Assembly (NCBI RefSeq): GCF_902506425.1
Contig: NZ_LR732522.1
Coordinates: 1-7,582, forward strand
Length of the DNA: 7,582 nucleotides
DNA from: Novosphingobium sp. 9U
GTDB lineage: Bacteria; Pseudomonadota; Alphaproteobacteria; Sphingomonadales; Sphingomonadaceae
Direction of reading: 5' to 3'
Numbering within the stretch: the first letter of the stretch is position 1; the number at the start of each line of letters is the position of its first letter. Made by a program: the position numbers and the translations under genes. The notes under the pieces are model-generated. The model was not told the DNA's origin. It made no database searches and saw only the letters and a program-made list of their open reading frames with translations. This document shows positions 1 through 6,826 of the stretch, piece after piece.

Positions 1-702
1 GCCCGCCTCCTTGGCAAGCGCGTCGAGGCTCAAATCCTGGCCATAGTGCATGTGGATGGCGGCGAGCGCTTTCGCCATAATCGGGTCGCGCAGAGCAGCC
101 AGCCAGCTGCCATCCGGCGCATCTTGCGCGTAGCGCTTGACTGCCTGCGCGAACAGAAGCTCTGAGATCTTGGCAACGGTGGACGGACTGTTCCGCCACT
201 CCCGAGCGGCAATGCTGAGCGAGCTTGCGATCCAGTCCACCGCAAAGCTGTCGCAGCTAACCAGCAACATCGACGGGAGGGCCGCGAGGAGCGGATGAGC
301 ACCGGTGGGAACACCAAGCCATCCACAATAGAGCTGCGTCGGCTCTTCTCCTAAGTCCATGACGATGCTGTTGACGGCACCGTTCGAGCCAGGTCCGACA
401 TACTCGGCCATGTCGGTCGGCTCCAAGCCCGGTGCGGTGAAGAGTAGGTGTGCCCCGTTGCGGGGGAACAGGATGAGCGATCCCTCGCTGACCTCCGCCG
501 CGGCCTGACAAGGTAATTGCGCGAAAACACGACCTTTTCGAACGAAATGGTACGAGATGATTTCATCCGGGATGGCGAAGAAAGGCGCGCATTGCTCAGG
601 TTTAAACTGCGAGACGACACACCAATCTCCAGTGCATCGTGCGTCGAAGACCACGCCGCCATTCAGCTTCAATGACGAGAGGATACCATCGAGAACATCC
701 AC
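1..702 (-). CDS. AraC-family transcriptional regulator, cupin N-terminus, C-terminus outside window
   Basis: The minus-strand frame is open for 234 codons from a GTG at 702 to the window edge. The GTG is chosen because an AGGAGG box (708-713) lies five bases upstream and an in-frame TGA (718-720) excludes an earlier start. The first 150 or so residues look like the cupin-type sensor domain of AraC regulators, with the beta-strand-rich stretches YHFVRKGRVFAQL and GSLILFPRNGAHLLF. Then comes the linker characteristic of this subfamily (SWLAALRDPIMAKALAAIHMH), ending with SLDALAKEAG, the first helix-turn-helix of the AraC DNA-binding domain. The family normally has about 300 residues, so the second helix-turn-helix lies beyond position 1. 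In this family the cupin binds a small effector and the C-terminus activates a nearby operon; the effector and targets cannot be told from this window. No lesion is seen. Confidence 0.88.
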   Translation of the reverse strand, partial: MDVLDGILSSLKLNGGVVFDARCTGDWCVVSQFKPEQCAPFFAIPDEIISYHFVRKGRVFAQLPCQAAAEVSEGSLILFPRNGAHLLFTAPGLEPTDMAEYVGPGSNGAVNSIVMDLGEEPTQLYCGWLGVPTGAHPLLAALPSMLLVSCDSFAVDWIASSLSIAAREWRNSPSTVAKISELLFAQAVKRYAQDAPDGSWLAALRDPIMAKALAAIHMHYGQDLSLDALAKEAG

Positions 703-707
703 AGCGC

Positions 708-713
708 CCTCCT
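708..713 (-). promoter_or_regulatory. ribosome binding site of the AraC-family gene
   Basis: A perfect AGGAGG on the minus strand, five bases before the GTG at 702. It decides the GTG start, because the only nearby ATG (GGATG) is out of frame. Confidence 0.75.
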
Positions 714-774
714 GCGCTCAACCTGTGAGCACAAAGTGCCACAATAACTACTCTCCGCCAACAGCCCGGCGAGT

Positions 775-924
775 ATGTCTGTCGCCAGCAAGTACGTTAG
801 TGCCGCATCTCATGCCGGGCCGCCTGGCTGCCGACAATTCCACAAGCGCATAGGCCTGCTCGGCGCCAATCCCGACATGTTCGAGGCGCTGGACGACGCC
901 GAAATGGACCGGGCGAGCTACTGA
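775..924 (+). other. possible gene remnant or small ORF between the two regulators
   Basis: A plus-strand frame runs from ATG 775 to TGA 922-924 (49 residues). Its last 25 or so residues (IGLLGANPDMFEALDDAEM, then DRASY) have normal GC-rich codon use and look like the C-terminal tail of a real protein. The first half (SHAGPPGCRQF) does not, and there is no clear ribosome binding site, only a weak GGCGAG. I do not recognise the family. The best reading is the tail of a decayed gene. The remaining sequence between 703 and 948 shows no gene, terminator or clear operator. Confidence 0.25.
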
Positions 925-948
925 TACAGCGCCCTTCTGATGGTGAGG

Positions 949-1551
949 TCACGCGGTAATAAGCGCTTGGGCGCTCATGTAAACTGCCGCCGCAGCAGTT
1001 TTGGCGTCCATTTTTCTAAGCAAATTACCGCGGTGCACTTCAACAGTACGAGAGCTAATGTTCAGCACTTTGGCGATTTCGAGACTATTAAGACCATCTT
1101 TAAGACTATCGAGCACCTGCATCTCACGTTTCGTTAGCTCGCTTAGCTTATGTTGCGCCTCAGCAGAGGCGAATCGCGAGTTTATCAAGGAAGTAAGCTC
1201 AGCAGCAGAGCCATCCAGAAATGTTTGGATGTCGGAATGATCAAATTTATCGGGTAGATAGGCTGTGAGCCCCTTCAGGATGAGCTGCGAACAACGTACG
1301 ACATCGGGGTTGTTATGGTAGCCGAGGACCGGAGCCCAGTAGCAGCGAGAGCGCATATCTTGCAGCAGGTCAGTGATAATCTGCCCCTCATCGCGTACGA
1401 GGATAAGGGTGTCTGTGTTACCATCAATCCGAAACTCAGCGACGCTATCGTATGGCTCAACATGGAACCTGCTCTTAGCCAGAGCTTTGGTTCGCTCAGC
1501 CCGGCGACGCATGTCTGCTTCAATTAGCGATATCGTCTTGTAGCGATGCAT
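949..1551 (-). CDS. LuxR/FixJ-type response regulator with degenerate receiver domain
   Basis: A complete 200-residue protein. The ATG at 1551 is supported by AGAAGGAG (1556-1563) five bases upstream. Residues 1-115 are an atypical receiver. An E11-x-D13 acidic pair follows the first strand, but the position of the phospho-accepting Asp at the end of strand 3 (TLILVRDEG) is Val52 or Arg53. The usual Thr/Ser site (PVLGYHNN) is Gly, and the conserved Lys of the KP(F) motif is replaced (LPDKFD). Residues 138-195 are a standard LuxR helix-turn-helix: LTKREMQVL, NSLEIAKVL, then the recognition helix SSRTVEVHRGNLLRKM. The protein therefore should bind DNA but is unlikely to be switched by phosphorylation; protein-protein or ligand control is possible. 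No histidine kinase is next to it. Base composition is visibly less GC-rich than the flanking elements, which hints at a separate origin. Confidence 0.85.
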   Translation of the reverse strand: MHRYKTISLIEADMRRRAERTKALAKSRFHVEPYDSVAEFRIDGNTDTLILVRDEGQIITDLLQDMRSRCYWAPVLGYHNNPDVVRCSQLILKGLTAYLPDKFDHSDIQTFLDGSAAELTSLINSRFASAEAQHKLSELTKREMQVLDSLKDGLNSLEIAKVLNISSRTVEVHRGNLLRKMDAKTAAAAVYMSAQALITA

Positions 1552-1555
1552 ACGG

Positions 1556-1563
1556 CTCCTTCT
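1556..1563 (-). promoter_or_regulatory. ribosome binding site of the LuxR-type gene
   Basis: Minus-strand AGAAGGAG, five bases before the ATG at 1551. The next 40 or so bases upstream (to about 1605) are AT-richer than the surroundings and probably hold the promoter. I cannot fix -35 and -10 boxes with confidence. Confidence 0.65.
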
Positions 1564-1652
1564 AGTGCAATCACGTACGCTTCTAATCTAGATCACGATT
1601 TTTCGCTAGAGACGGATGGCCGACGCAATAGGGCTTGAACTCGCGCCATAGG

Positions 1653-2689
1653 ATGAGGGCCGGCGCGAGACGTTTCCTGCTGTAGATCGACCTGGGCAAG
1701 AACAGTTGCAGCTTGGCGGCCATGGACGCTGCCGGTACGGTGGTGATGCGCAAGCGGATGACACGCGATGCGATCGTGGCGTTTGCGACGACTTTGTCGG
1801 CCTGCGTCATCGCGATGGAGGCATGCTGCGGCGCGCACTTTCTGGGCCGGACCTTGGCACTGCATGGACACACGATCCGGCTGATGTCACCGGAATATGT
1901 GCAGCCCTACGCCAAGGCGCAGAAGACCGATGACCGCGACGCCGAGGCGATCGCCGAAGCAGCGACACGTGCCACGATGCGCTTCGTATCGCTAAAGAGC
2001 GAGGATCAACTCGACCTGCAAGTTCTGCACCGAGCGCGAGAGCGACTGGTCAACGCGCGCACGGCGCTGATCAACCAGTTGCGAGCGGTGCTGCTCGAGC
2101 GCGGAATCATCCTGCTCAAGGGGCGTATCAACCTGATGGTCGCCTCGAAGGTTTCATGACGGGTGATCCCGCTATCAGCATCCGGACCGCCACGTTGCTA
2201 GCCGACCTTCGCGACGAATGGGCGCCACTCGACCAACGAATCAAGGCGTATGACGACGAACTCGCCGCACTGACACGAGAGGACGTGCGGGCGCGGAGGC
2301 TTGCGACCATCCCTGGCATTGGCGTCATCAACGCAACCGCATTGCTCGCGGCGATCGGCGACGATAGCTCCTTCGCCAAAGGTCGCGATTTGGCCGCTTG
2401 GCTCGGCCTGACGCCGCGGCAGCACTCCACGGGTGGCAAAACGAAACTGCTCGGGATCAGCAAGCGGGGGAATGGCTATCTGCGCAAGCAATTGATTCAC
2501 CGGGCACGTGCCGCCATGCCGCACCTCGCCGCAAAGCCGAACCAGCTCGGCACCTGGTTACAGGCCATGCTGACACGTGCTCATCCAAATGTCGTGGTGG
2601 TGGCGCTGGCGGCGAAACTCGCCCGCATCGCCTGGGCTGTGCTGGGGCATGAAAAGGATTTCGATCGGCAGGCGCTCGTCGCCGCCTAA
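1653..2689 (+). pseudogene. IS110-family DEDD transposase, disrupted by a stop and a frameshift
   Basis: The RuvC-like DEDD domain is visible: IDLGKN (from 1686) carries the first Asp, then MEACCGAH the Glu, and KTDDRDAEAI the last Asp pair. The second half, in another frame from about 2135, holds the Transposase_20 domain: IPGIGVINATALLAAIGD, SFAKGRDLAAWLGLTPRQ, STGGK with the likely catalytic Ser, and KRGNGYLRKQLIHRARAA. Two lesions are seen. An in-frame TAG (1683-1685) lies directly before IDLGKN, so the largest intact frame (ATG 1713) lacks the first catalytic Asp. A -1 frameshift near 2118-2136 separates the halves; one extra G would rejoin ...INL to DGRLEGFMTGDP. The two frames overlap as ATGA at 2156-2159, which could mimic translational coupling. 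The protein is most likely inactive. Confidence 0.85.
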
Positions 2690-2944
2690 TCATCAGAAAT
2701 AGGGGGCAGCACGAAGCCGCACGCTCACACTGTCTGCGTGGGGTGAACCGAAGATGGCATAACGGGTCGTACCGGCAGCCTGGAAACCTGGTTTTAAATG
2801 TGGTGCTCGGCACCGGCGCTTTTATGAGGACCAGACTGCGCCGATATCCATCTTGGCAAGAGCATCAGCCTTGAGACCGGATACGTTGATGCAGACCATC
2901 ATGGCGTCTTTGACAAACCTCTTGCCGACGGGGCGGGCCATACG
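2690..2944 (+). ncRNA. candidate guide-RNA-bearing noncoding end of the IS110 element
   Basis: This 255-bp noncoding stretch sits between the transposase stop and the next element. In IS1111-group members the 3' noncoding end is known to encode the guide (bridge or seek) RNA. Local structure is visible: CACGC and GCGTG around an 11-base loop (about 2720-2741), and GTGC-tcg-GCAC near 2804-2814. A TTGACA hexamer at 2910-2915 faces outward toward the right end, as expected if a circular intermediate joins it to a -10 box in the left end. A minus-strand frame spans much of this region, but its product resembles nothing I know after the IS5 part ends. The RNA assignment is inference from layout. 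Confidence 0.3.
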
Positions 2945-3267
2945 TTTCAGCAGGCTGGCGGCGGTCCGGTGAGCCTTCAGATGCGTCGCATCGATCATCA
3001 TCTGGTCGGGTTTGCCACCCTGGGCCCAGAGTGCTGCGAAGATCCTATTGAACACGCCAAGTCGGCTAACCGGATGAAGCGGTTGTAGATCGTTTTGGGC
3101 GGACCATAGTCAGCGGGCGCATCACGCCTTCGCAGGCCGTTCCTGACGACGAAAGTGATACCGCTAATGATCCGTCTGTCATCGACCCGCGGTACCCCAT
3201 GTAACACCGGGAAATATGGCTCCATCCGGCGCATCTGCGCTTCCGATAACCAGATCAGATCACTCAT
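2945..3267 (-). pseudogene. IS5-family transposase, N-terminal fragment with frameshift
   Basis: The minus-strand frame starts at ATG 3267 (MSDLIWLSEAQMRRMEPYFP); in-frame ATGs further upstream are less typical for the family. Recognisable blocks are RVDDRRIISGITFVVRNGL and YGPPKTIYNRFIRL, the usual N-terminal domain of IS5-group transposases that are split or frameshifted into two reading frames. A one-base deletion near 3052-3056 (TTGGCG where TTGGGCG is expected) moves the frame. The protein continues as GVFNRIFAALWAQGGKP, then MMIDATHLKAHRTAASLLK with the first catalytic Asp. Recognisable IS5 sequence stops abruptly after LLK (codon 2945-2947), exactly where the IS110 right end is inferred. 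The frame stays open to 2822, but that extension is not IS5-like. The second Asp and the Glu of the DDE triad are missing, so it is dead. Confidence 0.8.
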
Positions 3268-3578
3268 GGCGACGCGTCCTGACGCCGCCATTGGATCAAC
3301 CAACCACCCGCTAGGCAAGGTATTTGGTTGGTCCTGAGCCTAAATAGCTGTCTGGTTCGATCATCCAGCGTCTCGACTTCAACGATGCGTTGCAGTACCG
3401 AGATAAGCTCGCGCGCCTTCTCGACGAGGAAGGTGATGCAATGAATGTCCCAGCGCTGGTTAGCGAGCATCTGCACGACGCGATCCTCGGCGTAGAACAC
3501 GACCTTGATTGTCTCAAGCTCAACCGCTTGGACTTAAGCCACGGTTTCAACTTTGATCTCATGCCGCGTATCAGCCAT
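3264..3578 (-). pseudogene. unrecognised minus-strand gene interrupted by an early stop
   Basis: An ATG at 3578 with AGGAG six bases upstream opens MADTRHEIKVETVA. It then meets TAA (3534-3536) as codon 15, after which the same frame stays open: VQAVELETIKVVFYAEDRVV, MLANQRWDIHCITFLVEKAR, ELISVLQRIVEVETLDDRT and on toward the IS5 element, ending at 3264. GAA to TAA would be the simplest lesion. Codon third positions are strongly G/C in this frame, more than in the competing plus-strand frame (3390-3731). A restart at GTG 3500 could give a shorter protein. I do not recognise the family. Its 3' end runs into the IS5 remnant near 3310, so the original C-terminus may have been lost to that insertion. 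Confidence 0.4.
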
Positions 3579-3919
3579 TACTTGCTCCTGGTCCAAGGAT
3601 GCGCAGGATCAAGCGGCCGTCCATCGCAGTCGGTCCCGTGTACGATGCCGCTCCGCTCCTCGCGCTGGATCTCGCAATTGTGGGAGGAAGCGCAACCGGT
3701 TCCCAGTTCTTTCGGCGCCAGAAAAGCTTGAGGTCACCACGTTGCAGAACGCGGTGGTTCACGACGGTAGCGGTTACTGGCCTGCCCTTGGCCTCGCATG
3801 CACAGCGAGTTGGCGTCGAGGAAGGTAAGACGAGCCTTCTGCCACTTGCTGCCGCAGCCTCGCTCAAATAATGAGCGCCTGTTACTGCGCCAGCTGGGCT
3901 CGGGCATGTCGAAGTTCAA
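3571..3919 (-). other. frame-broken coding-like stretch, family unknown
   Basis: No single frame fits. From ATG 3907 the best minus-strand frame reads MPEPSWRSNRRSLFERGCGS and KARLTFLDANSLCMRGQGQ (to about 3783). Good codon use then moves to another minus-strand frame, PVTATVVNHRVLQRGDLKLF then WRRKNWEPVALPPTIARSSA, which runs to TGA 3571-3573. That stop overlaps the ATG of the next minus-strand frame by a few bases, which would suit an operon if both were once genes. The family is unrecognised; it could be a decayed gene or chance open frames in GC-rich DNA. Sequence 3920-4040 shows no supportable gene, only a short charged minus-strand frame (SSAEKELELRHARAQLAQ, then stop). Confidence 0.2.
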
Positions 3920-4040
3920 GTTCCTTCTCCGCCGATGATTTGTCAGCGGAGCATCTGCTCACCTTGACGCGAGAACGATTGAGCGCTCCAGCCGTGGCTT
4001 ATTCAGCAGCAGTCTAGCTTACTCGGGGCAATGGCATGCC

Positions 4041-4310
4041 ATGTCAATCCTGAACCGCTTCGCTAAGCCCGCTCAAGTCTGCCCTGAATGTGGCGAACGC
4101 TATATCGCCGCCGCCCAAGAGTTCATGCCTTCTCATTGGCAGGCAAACCACGAGGCGGTTCTATCTTGGCGCCTTGCGTGGCCGCTGCTCCGAGACGGTG
4201 TCTATGTGCGGTACGCTCATGTGCGGCCAAAGGAGCGGACGACCCGCCGCAAGCTGTTCCGCCTCTTTAGGCGGCGATCGGATCGACTAAGGTACGCTAC
4301 CGCGCGATGA
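4041..4310 (+). CDS. small hypothetical protein with CxxC...H...H zinc-finger-like motif
   Basis: An 89-residue frame from ATG 4041 to TGA 4308-4310 with GC-rich, coding-like third positions. Residues 14-37 hold Cys14-Pro-Glu-Cys17, then His32 and His37, spaced C-x2-C-x14-H-x4-H. This suggests a single zinc-binding finger, slightly longer than a classical C2H2 finger. A Trp-rich middle (SWRLAWPLLRDGVYVRY) follows. The C-terminus is strongly basic (RRKLFRLFRRRSDRLRY), compatible with nucleic-acid binding or a basic tail. No signal peptide or membrane helix is seen. The ribosome binding site is weak and the start not firmly fixed. It stands alone between decayed DNA and the IS cluster. I do not recognise a named family; the zinc and nucleic-acid roles are inference. 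Confidence 0.5.
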   Translation: MSILNRFAKPAQVCPECGERYIAAAQEFMPSHWQANHEAVLSWRLAWPLLRDGVYVRYAHVRPKERTTRRKLFRLFRRRSDRLRYATAR

Positions 4311-4442
4311 CCGGCTGTTCATCTTGTCACGAATTTGGTTTACAACTTGAGTGCGACGCGAAGGACTCGTAAGAGCCTGGCCAACTATGCGGCGGGGACC
4401 TTGATACCCAGGCGCCGCCGTATCTTCAATTGACGGTCTGAT
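4311..4442. other. short intergenic stretch without supportable gene
   Basis: Between the small zinc-finger-like gene and the outer IS repeat I see no start codon with a ribosome binding site and no terminator. A minus-strand frame reads LKIRRRLGIKVPAA then TAG (about 4385-4430) and resembles a protein tail. It is too short to identify and may be the end of a gene cut by the IS. Confidence 0.3.
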
Positions 4443-4466
4443 GAGACCTGTGCGCGGGTGGTTGTA
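4443..4466 (+). repeat. left terminal inverted repeat of the outer IS5-family element
   Basis: Twenty-four bases starting GAGACCTGTGCGC, identical to the reverse complement of 6827-6850. It lies about 85 bases beyond the transposase stop codon at 4551. Confidence 0.9.
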
Positions 4467-4737
4467 AATCGCTGGAAGTGATGGGATTCCTGGGGTGTGT
4501 GTAGCCGTTGTCGTCGCCGCACGGCTTTGTGTGACGGCGTCGTCGCCCTCTCAGGAAGCAGCGAGAATGTTCATCGTGCGCTTGAGGTTGTAGCCGATGG
4601 CGGTGAGGCGGACCTGGGCGGCAGCTTTGGGGAGGCCTCGCCATCGCATTAGGCGCAGGCCGTAGGGGCGCTTCCACGTTCCGAAGATCTTTTCGATCCG
4701 GCCGCGTACGCGATGGATGGGTTGATTTCACTCGTGG

Positions 4738-4741
4738 AGCT
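4738..4741. repeat. target site duplication AGCT, left copy
   Basis: AGCT directly outside the inner element's left repeat, matched at 6038-6041. AGCT is itself a palindrome, so two bases could alternatively belong to longer repeats (CTGGAC...). The rejoined outer frame supports this boundary. Confidence 0.75.
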
Positions 4742-4758
4742 GGACACCTCGAAGAACC
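4742..4758 (+). repeat. left inverted repeat of the inner IS5-family element
   Basis: GGACACCTCGAAGAACC, matching the minus-strand end at 6021-6037 except at two positions. Confidence 0.85.
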
Positions 4759-4874
4759 GTCTGATTTCGGCATGATGGCAAGGTGAAGGCGCGCGGACGA
4801 ATTGGGCGCCTCAGTTTTTGGGGCTGATCCGCTGATTTCCGTAACGGATCCGAGAGCACAGGCCGTTTTCGGCG

Positions 4875-5963
4875 TCATGCGGGCGCAATTCGCCCCTCCA
4901 GCCAGGCCAGTCGCTGGAAACTATAGGCGAGATTCGCCATCCCAATCTTGATGCGGGCGCGAGCGATGCCGATGGTGCGTACCGCAAGGCCCATCCGGTG
5001 CTTTTGCCCGGCGAAGACGTGCTCGACGGCGGAGCGAACCACCGACCGCTTCGCATCGGCCCGTGCAATACGTTCGGGCATCGGGCGGCGATGCGGCTTG
5101 CGCTGGTGGATGTGGCTGGTGAACATGCCCTTGGCCAGAAACGCCTCGTTCTTCTTTGATCGGTAGGCCGTATCGGCCCAGACGCCCGAGGCCGTGTTAT
5201 CTGGACTGATCAACACCGGCAGCCTTGCGCCATCATGAGCATTGGCGGCGCTGGCATCCCAGGTGCGGATCAAGCCATGTGCGCGATCGATCCCTATGTG
5301 GTTTTTGTAGCCGAACATGGGGATGGCAAGATCGACCGGCTTGAAGGCCTTGGGGGCCGCGCCTTCCTTGACCTTCGCCTTGGTGTACTTGACGCTCCAG
5401 CGGGCATCGCGATCCTTTTGCCGGATCTTCGCAGGGTTATCCTTCCAGCGCTCGGGTATCCGGCCCTCCTTGATAGCCGCCTTCTCCTCCTCGGTGTTCC
5501 GCTGCTTCGGGGCCGGCACTACGGTCGCGTCGATGATCTGCCCGCCCATGGCAAGGTACCCTCGGTCTGTGAGCGCGGCATCGAAGCGGGCAAATAGCCT
5601 GTCGATCGCCTTGGCCTTCACCAGACGCTTCCGAAACAGCTACACTGTCGTCGCGTCGGGCACCGTGCCATCCAGGCCAAGCCCCAGAAAACGCTGGAAA
5701 GAGAGGCGATCTTTGATCTGGAACTCGGTGGCTTCGTCCGAAAGCGAGTAGAGCGCCTGGAGTACGAGGATCTCGAACATAAGGACCGGATCAAGCGGCG
5801 GGCGGCCACCCTTGCCGCGAGGACTACGGCGCAGCGCCGCGACCAGCGGTCCTCGGAAAACCTTAAAGTCCACCACTGCCGCCAGACGCTCCAGCCGATC
5901 GCCCGCCGCGCTCAATGCCTCATATCGGTCCGAACGATCGAAGAAACCCGGCTGCCCTGCCAT
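4875..5963 (-). pseudogene. IS5-family DDE transposase of the inner element, one amber stop
   Basis: The start is ATG 5963 (MAGQPGFFDRSDRYEALS), with GGAGG five bases upstream. An in-frame open stretch to 5999 is not needed and would cross the ribosome binding site. The frame would give 362 residues, a normal full length. The N-terminal domain includes GGRPPLDPVLMFEILVLQAL, then DEATEFQIKDRLSFQRFLGL. The DDE triad is complete: Asp145 in GGQIIDATVV, Asp264 in GVWADTAYRS, Glu314 in RSAVEHVFAGQKHR; the C-terminal ANLAYSFQRLAWL is typical. The only lesion is TAG at codon 108 (5640-5642), where VPDATTV-stop-LFRKRL normally has Trp, so TGG to TAG is the obvious change. A GTG restart at 5621 would keep the whole DDE core but lose the DNA-binding N-terminus. 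Any transposition would need amber suppression or a helper copy. Confidence 0.9.
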
Positions 5964-6020
5964 CATCGCCTCCGCTATCGCGCAAAGGCAGTGAATCACT
6001 TCACGCCGTCAGACGCCAGG

Positions 6021-6037
6021 GGTTTTTCGAGTTGTCC
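6021..6037 (-). repeat. right inverted repeat of the inner IS5-family element
   Basis: Read on the minus strand as GGACAACTCGAAAAACC, it pairs with 4742-4758 with two mismatches. Confidence 0.85.
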
Positions 6038-6041
6038 AGCT
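6038..6041. repeat. target site duplication AGCT, right copy
   Basis: Second copy of the 4-bp duplication outside the inner element's right repeat. It lies within the AAG-CT(G) codons of the outer transposase's LRKL stretch. Confidence 0.75.
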
Positions 6042-6826
6042 TACGCAGCGTTTCCTGCTCGTCGCGTCCCCACATACCGGTCGCGACGATCCTGGGGACG
6101 CCGCCTTTTGCCCGGACTGCATTGCAGAAGTGGGCACCGCGGTAGGCACTGTCGGCAAATACCTCGCCGGGATTGTCGGGCAAGGCTGCAGGTCCCGCCT
6201 TGCCATCGTTGATGTTGGCCGAGGTGATCGAGACTCCTCGATCGGCGCTGTATCTGCATCCGCACCAACGTGGGCCTTGAAGCCATGAACGGCTCGCTTG
6301 CCCTTGTGCTTCACCCAGCGGTCGTCCTCGCTGGCCGACGCGATGATGGTGGCATCGACCAAGGGTCCGTTCTTAACCATCACCGCCTTCGCCCTGAGCT
6401 GCGCCGTCACGACTTAAAACAAGCCACGATCGAGGTTGTGCGCAATGAGTAGCTTGCGAAACCCCACAAGAGCGGTTCGCTCGGGTGTCGTCTCGTTCGC
6501 GGCGAAGCCGGAAAAGCGGCGGAAGGAGGCCCGGTCGTCCAGCGCTTCAGCCAGCTTCACGTCCGACAGATCGTACCAGATCGGTAGCAGCAGCGCCCTG
6601 AACATGGCCAAAGGCGGCCACGCCGGCTCGGCTTTAGCTGCTGGGTGCAGCGGATCAAGAAGCGCCCCTACCGAACGCCAATCGATCAGCGAGGAAAGTG
6701 TGTCGAGCGATGACATCGACCGCTCGCGGCTAGCAAACCCAAACTGCTCCTGACCTATCGAACGCTGCGCCAACGGCTGCTCTCCTCTTGGGAAAACCCA
6801 TTGAATCAGTGATCAACCTGCGTGTC

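Larger units (their letters stand above)
1605..2944 (+). mobile_element. IS110-family insertion sequence (IS1111-like layout), approximate ends
   Basis: The IS110-type transposase gene (1653-2689) sits near the left end and is followed by about 255 bp of noncoding DNA. That is the layout of the IS1111 subgroup, whose recombinase is guided by an RNA encoded in the noncoding end. The right boundary is placed at about 2944 because recognisable IS5-transposase coding sequence of a different element, on the minus strand, begins at 2945. The left boundary is only estimated from the start of the LuxR gene's upstream region. IS110 elements usually lack long terminal repeats and I found none, so neither end is exact. 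Confidence 0.5.
4742..6037 (-). mobile_element. IS5-family element (inner, 1296 bp) nested in the outer element
   Basis: The ends are imperfect 17-bp inverted repeats: GGACACCTCGAAGAACC at 4742-4758 and GGACAACTCGAAAAACC read on the minus strand from 6037 (15 of 17 identical). The element is bordered on both sides by AGCT (4738-4741 and 6038-6041). It carries one minus-strand transposase gene (4875-5963), with 74 bp between the start codon and one end and 132 bp between the stop and the other. The length and layout fit the IS5 family. The assignment is strong because removing the element plus one AGCT restores the outer reading frame. Confidence 0.9.
4551..6773 (-). pseudogene. IS5-family transposase of the outer element, interrupted by IS and three further lesions
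   Basis: It starts at TTG 6773 (AQRSIGQEQFGF...), preceded by GAGGAG. The N-terminal InsH-like (DUF772-type) domain includes AWPPLAMFRALLLPIWYDLS and the helix ending FRRFSGF. The DDE residues sit in GPLVDATIIAS, GEVFADSAYRGAHF and RVRGRIEKIFGTWKR; the C-terminus is RLTAIGYNLKRTMNILAAS, ending at TGA 4551-4553. Four lesions are visible. A TAA (6414-6416) replaces the expected Glu after LDRGLF. A one-base deletion near 6233 shifts the frame within IEE/VSITSANINDG. A 1296-bp IS inserts at 6038-6041/4738-4741. A TGA (4728-4730) replaces the expected Trp before NQPIHRVRGR. Without the insert, ETLRKL joins in frame to HE-stop-NQPIHRV. The gene is dead, but its full extent, about 305 codons, can be rebuilt. 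Confidence 0.88.

Noticed and set aside
30..662. Several minus-strand open frames over the AraC-family gene
   Set aside because: They are in other frames than the continuous AraC reading, lack ribosome binding sites and give low-complexity Arg/Ser-rich products.
2822..2944. Continuation of the IS5 frame (RMARPVGKRF... to GAVWSS)
   Set aside because: It remains open but does not follow the IS5-family pattern after LLK. It is more simply explained as chance translation of the IS110 noncoding end.
3390..3731. Plus-strand frame with a protein-like N-terminal half (LARLLDEEGDAMNVPALVSE)
   Set aside because: It is antisense to the better-supported minus-strand frame, has no ribosome binding site, and its second half (SSGRPSQSVPCTM) is not coding-like. 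Kept only as the alternative to be tested.
4426..4878. Minus-strand frame of 150 codons
   Set aside because: It is a shadow crossing the inner/outer IS junction and the outer transposase's C-terminus in the wrong frame; the product is Pro/Arg-rich and matches nothing.
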